Shown here: piece by piece, positions 7,103 to 7,790 of the stretch
How the letters are laid out: every line of letters begins with the position of its first letter
Numbering within the stretch: the stretch's first letter is position 1
Source of the DNA: Candidatus Zixiibacteriota bacterium
GTDB lineage: Bacteria > Zixibacteria > MSB-5A5 > GN15 > PGXB01
NCBI GenBank assembly: GCA_030642025.1
Contig: DAOWOO010000052.1
Span: 1 to 7,790 of the forward strand
Reading direction: 5' to 3'
DNA: 7,790 bases
Translations under genes and position numbers: made by a program
Notes under the pieces: generated by a model
Seen by the model: the letters and a program-made list of their open reading frames with translations, nothing else
Databases searched by the model: none
Told to the model about the DNA's origin: nothing

Positions 7103-7790
7103 TTAATAGTCCTGTTGCACCTCCTGTACCGGGGTTACCTGAGGAGTGACATTACCGACCGGAATCGGAATCAGCAGACTACGAAAACCTGACGTATCCA
7201 GATGCCAGGTCGGAAACATGGGAATCATAAACCGATTATTGGTCCGAAAGGAGAGATTCCCGAAATTGTCCGAACTGGCCAGCCGGTTGACATATCCCCT
7301 GATCCGATTGGCCCGGGCCACCTGCTTGTCGAACTGCCAGTGCTTGCTGGCATGCTGCGATATGGCATGGGTTGATACCGGTTGAACGGTCAGGTAGTCG
7401 TCACTGAGTTGCACCGTGCCGTCGCTGTCAATCGCCAGCATTACCGTATCCTGATCGGGACCGATTAATCTGTCAACGCCGCCGGAGAAAACAAAGGCCA
7501 GTACCAGACAGAATGTGGCGACAACCGGTGCCAGTCGATTCATTCCAATAATCGGCACCCGTTTGGGCATATATGCCTTGGTACGGGTTTCCCGGTGACG
7601 CTCGGCGGCGATTCGGTTTAGAAGCCGGCCGCTGAAACCTTCCGAAACAGTTGCCTCCGAAAGTTGTTTTACGGCTTCTACAAGCTCACGGCAGGCTACC
7701 GCTTCGCGCTGGCAGGCGGGGCAGTCTTCCAAGTGTGCTGAGATTGCCCGGTGTAGCGGTTCCGGCAACTCCCCCTTATAGTAAGCTGAC
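7103..7790 (-). CDS. Membrane-bound anti-sigma factor with zf-HC2-type zinc finger (5' end cut by window edge)
   Basis: Probable regulator that holds an ECF sigma factor at the inner membrane. The visible part has 228 residues. Near its start SAYYKGELP, then HLEDCPAC (residues 19-26), give the H-x3-C-x2-C part of an anti-sigma zinc finger; the family's first Cys would lie just off the window. A helical linker with EGFSGRLLNRIAAER (50-64) follows, then one transmembrane helix (about 86-104), then about 120 periplasmic residues that I do not recognise, ending in a Pro/Val/Gln-rich tail. A TTG at 7768 could be called a start, but the frame is open to the right edge and the seven codons before it encode the conserved beginning of the finger, so the true start is outside. 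The sigma factor gene is usually directly upstream, here off-window. A terminator follows the stop. Confidence 0.8.
   Translation of the reverse strand, partial: SAYYKGELPEPLHRAISAHLEDCPACQREAVACRELVEAVKQLSEATVSEGFSGRLLNRIAAERHRETRTKAYMPKRVPIIGMNRLAPVVATFCLVLAFVFSGGVDRLIGPDQDTVMLAIDSDGTVQLSDDYLTVQPVSTHAISQHASKHWQFDKQVARANRIRGYVNRLASSDNFGNLSFRTNNRFMIPMFPTWHLDTSGFRSLLIPIPVGNVTPQVTPVQEVQQDY

Noticed and set aside
7103..7768. Reading the anti-sigma gene as complete with a TTG start at 7768
   Set aside because: The frame is open to the window edge and the preceding codons (SAYYKGE) match the usual beginning of the zinc-finger domain, so the gene is truncated rather than complete.

Overview
The window carries five protein-coding genes, all on the minus strand, so transcription runs from right to left. 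Two are cut by the window edges. The tamB/tamA pair (an inner-membrane-anchored giant periplasmic protein plus an Omp85 outer-membrane barrel) shows a diderm, Gram-negative bacterium. The moderate GC content, frequent TTG starts and a short Omp85 protein next to tamB would fit an uncultured FCB-type lineage, but the sequence alone does not fix the phylum.

Region by region, in transcription order. (1) 7790-7103: the 3' part of a zinc-finger anti-sigma factor gene. Its reading frame stays open to the right edge, so its true start, and probably a partner ECF sigma factor gene, lie outside. It ends in a clear intrinsic terminator at 7082-7037. (2) 6985-6263: a tandem-domain protein resembling the carboxymuconolactone decarboxylase/AhpD fold, without the CxxC redox motif. 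(3) 6279-2773: a TamB-family protein whose start overlaps the end of gene 2. (4) 2745-844: a TamA-like Omp85 protein with a signal peptide, about three POTRA domains and a C-terminal beta-barrel. (5) After a 148-base AT-rich gap with a possible promoter, 695-1: a NifS/IscS-type cysteine desulfurase, cut before its active-site Cys loop.

Genes 2-4 look like one transcription unit (overlap, then a 27-base gap). TamB spans the periplasm and works with an outer-membrane Omp85 partner in moving lipid or outer-membrane protein, so genes 3 and 4 probably encode one envelope machine. The role of the decarboxylase-like protein in this unit is not evident. The cysteine desulfurase supplies sulfur for Fe-S clusters or tRNA thiolation and looks like a separate unit.

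No tRNA, rRNA, CRISPR array, mobile element or phage signature was seen. No gene-free stretch exceeds 150 bases. I see no convincing new biological system; the most noteworthy points are the decarboxylase-like gene overlapping tamB, the TTG starts, and the unrecognised periplasmic half of the anti-sigma protein.
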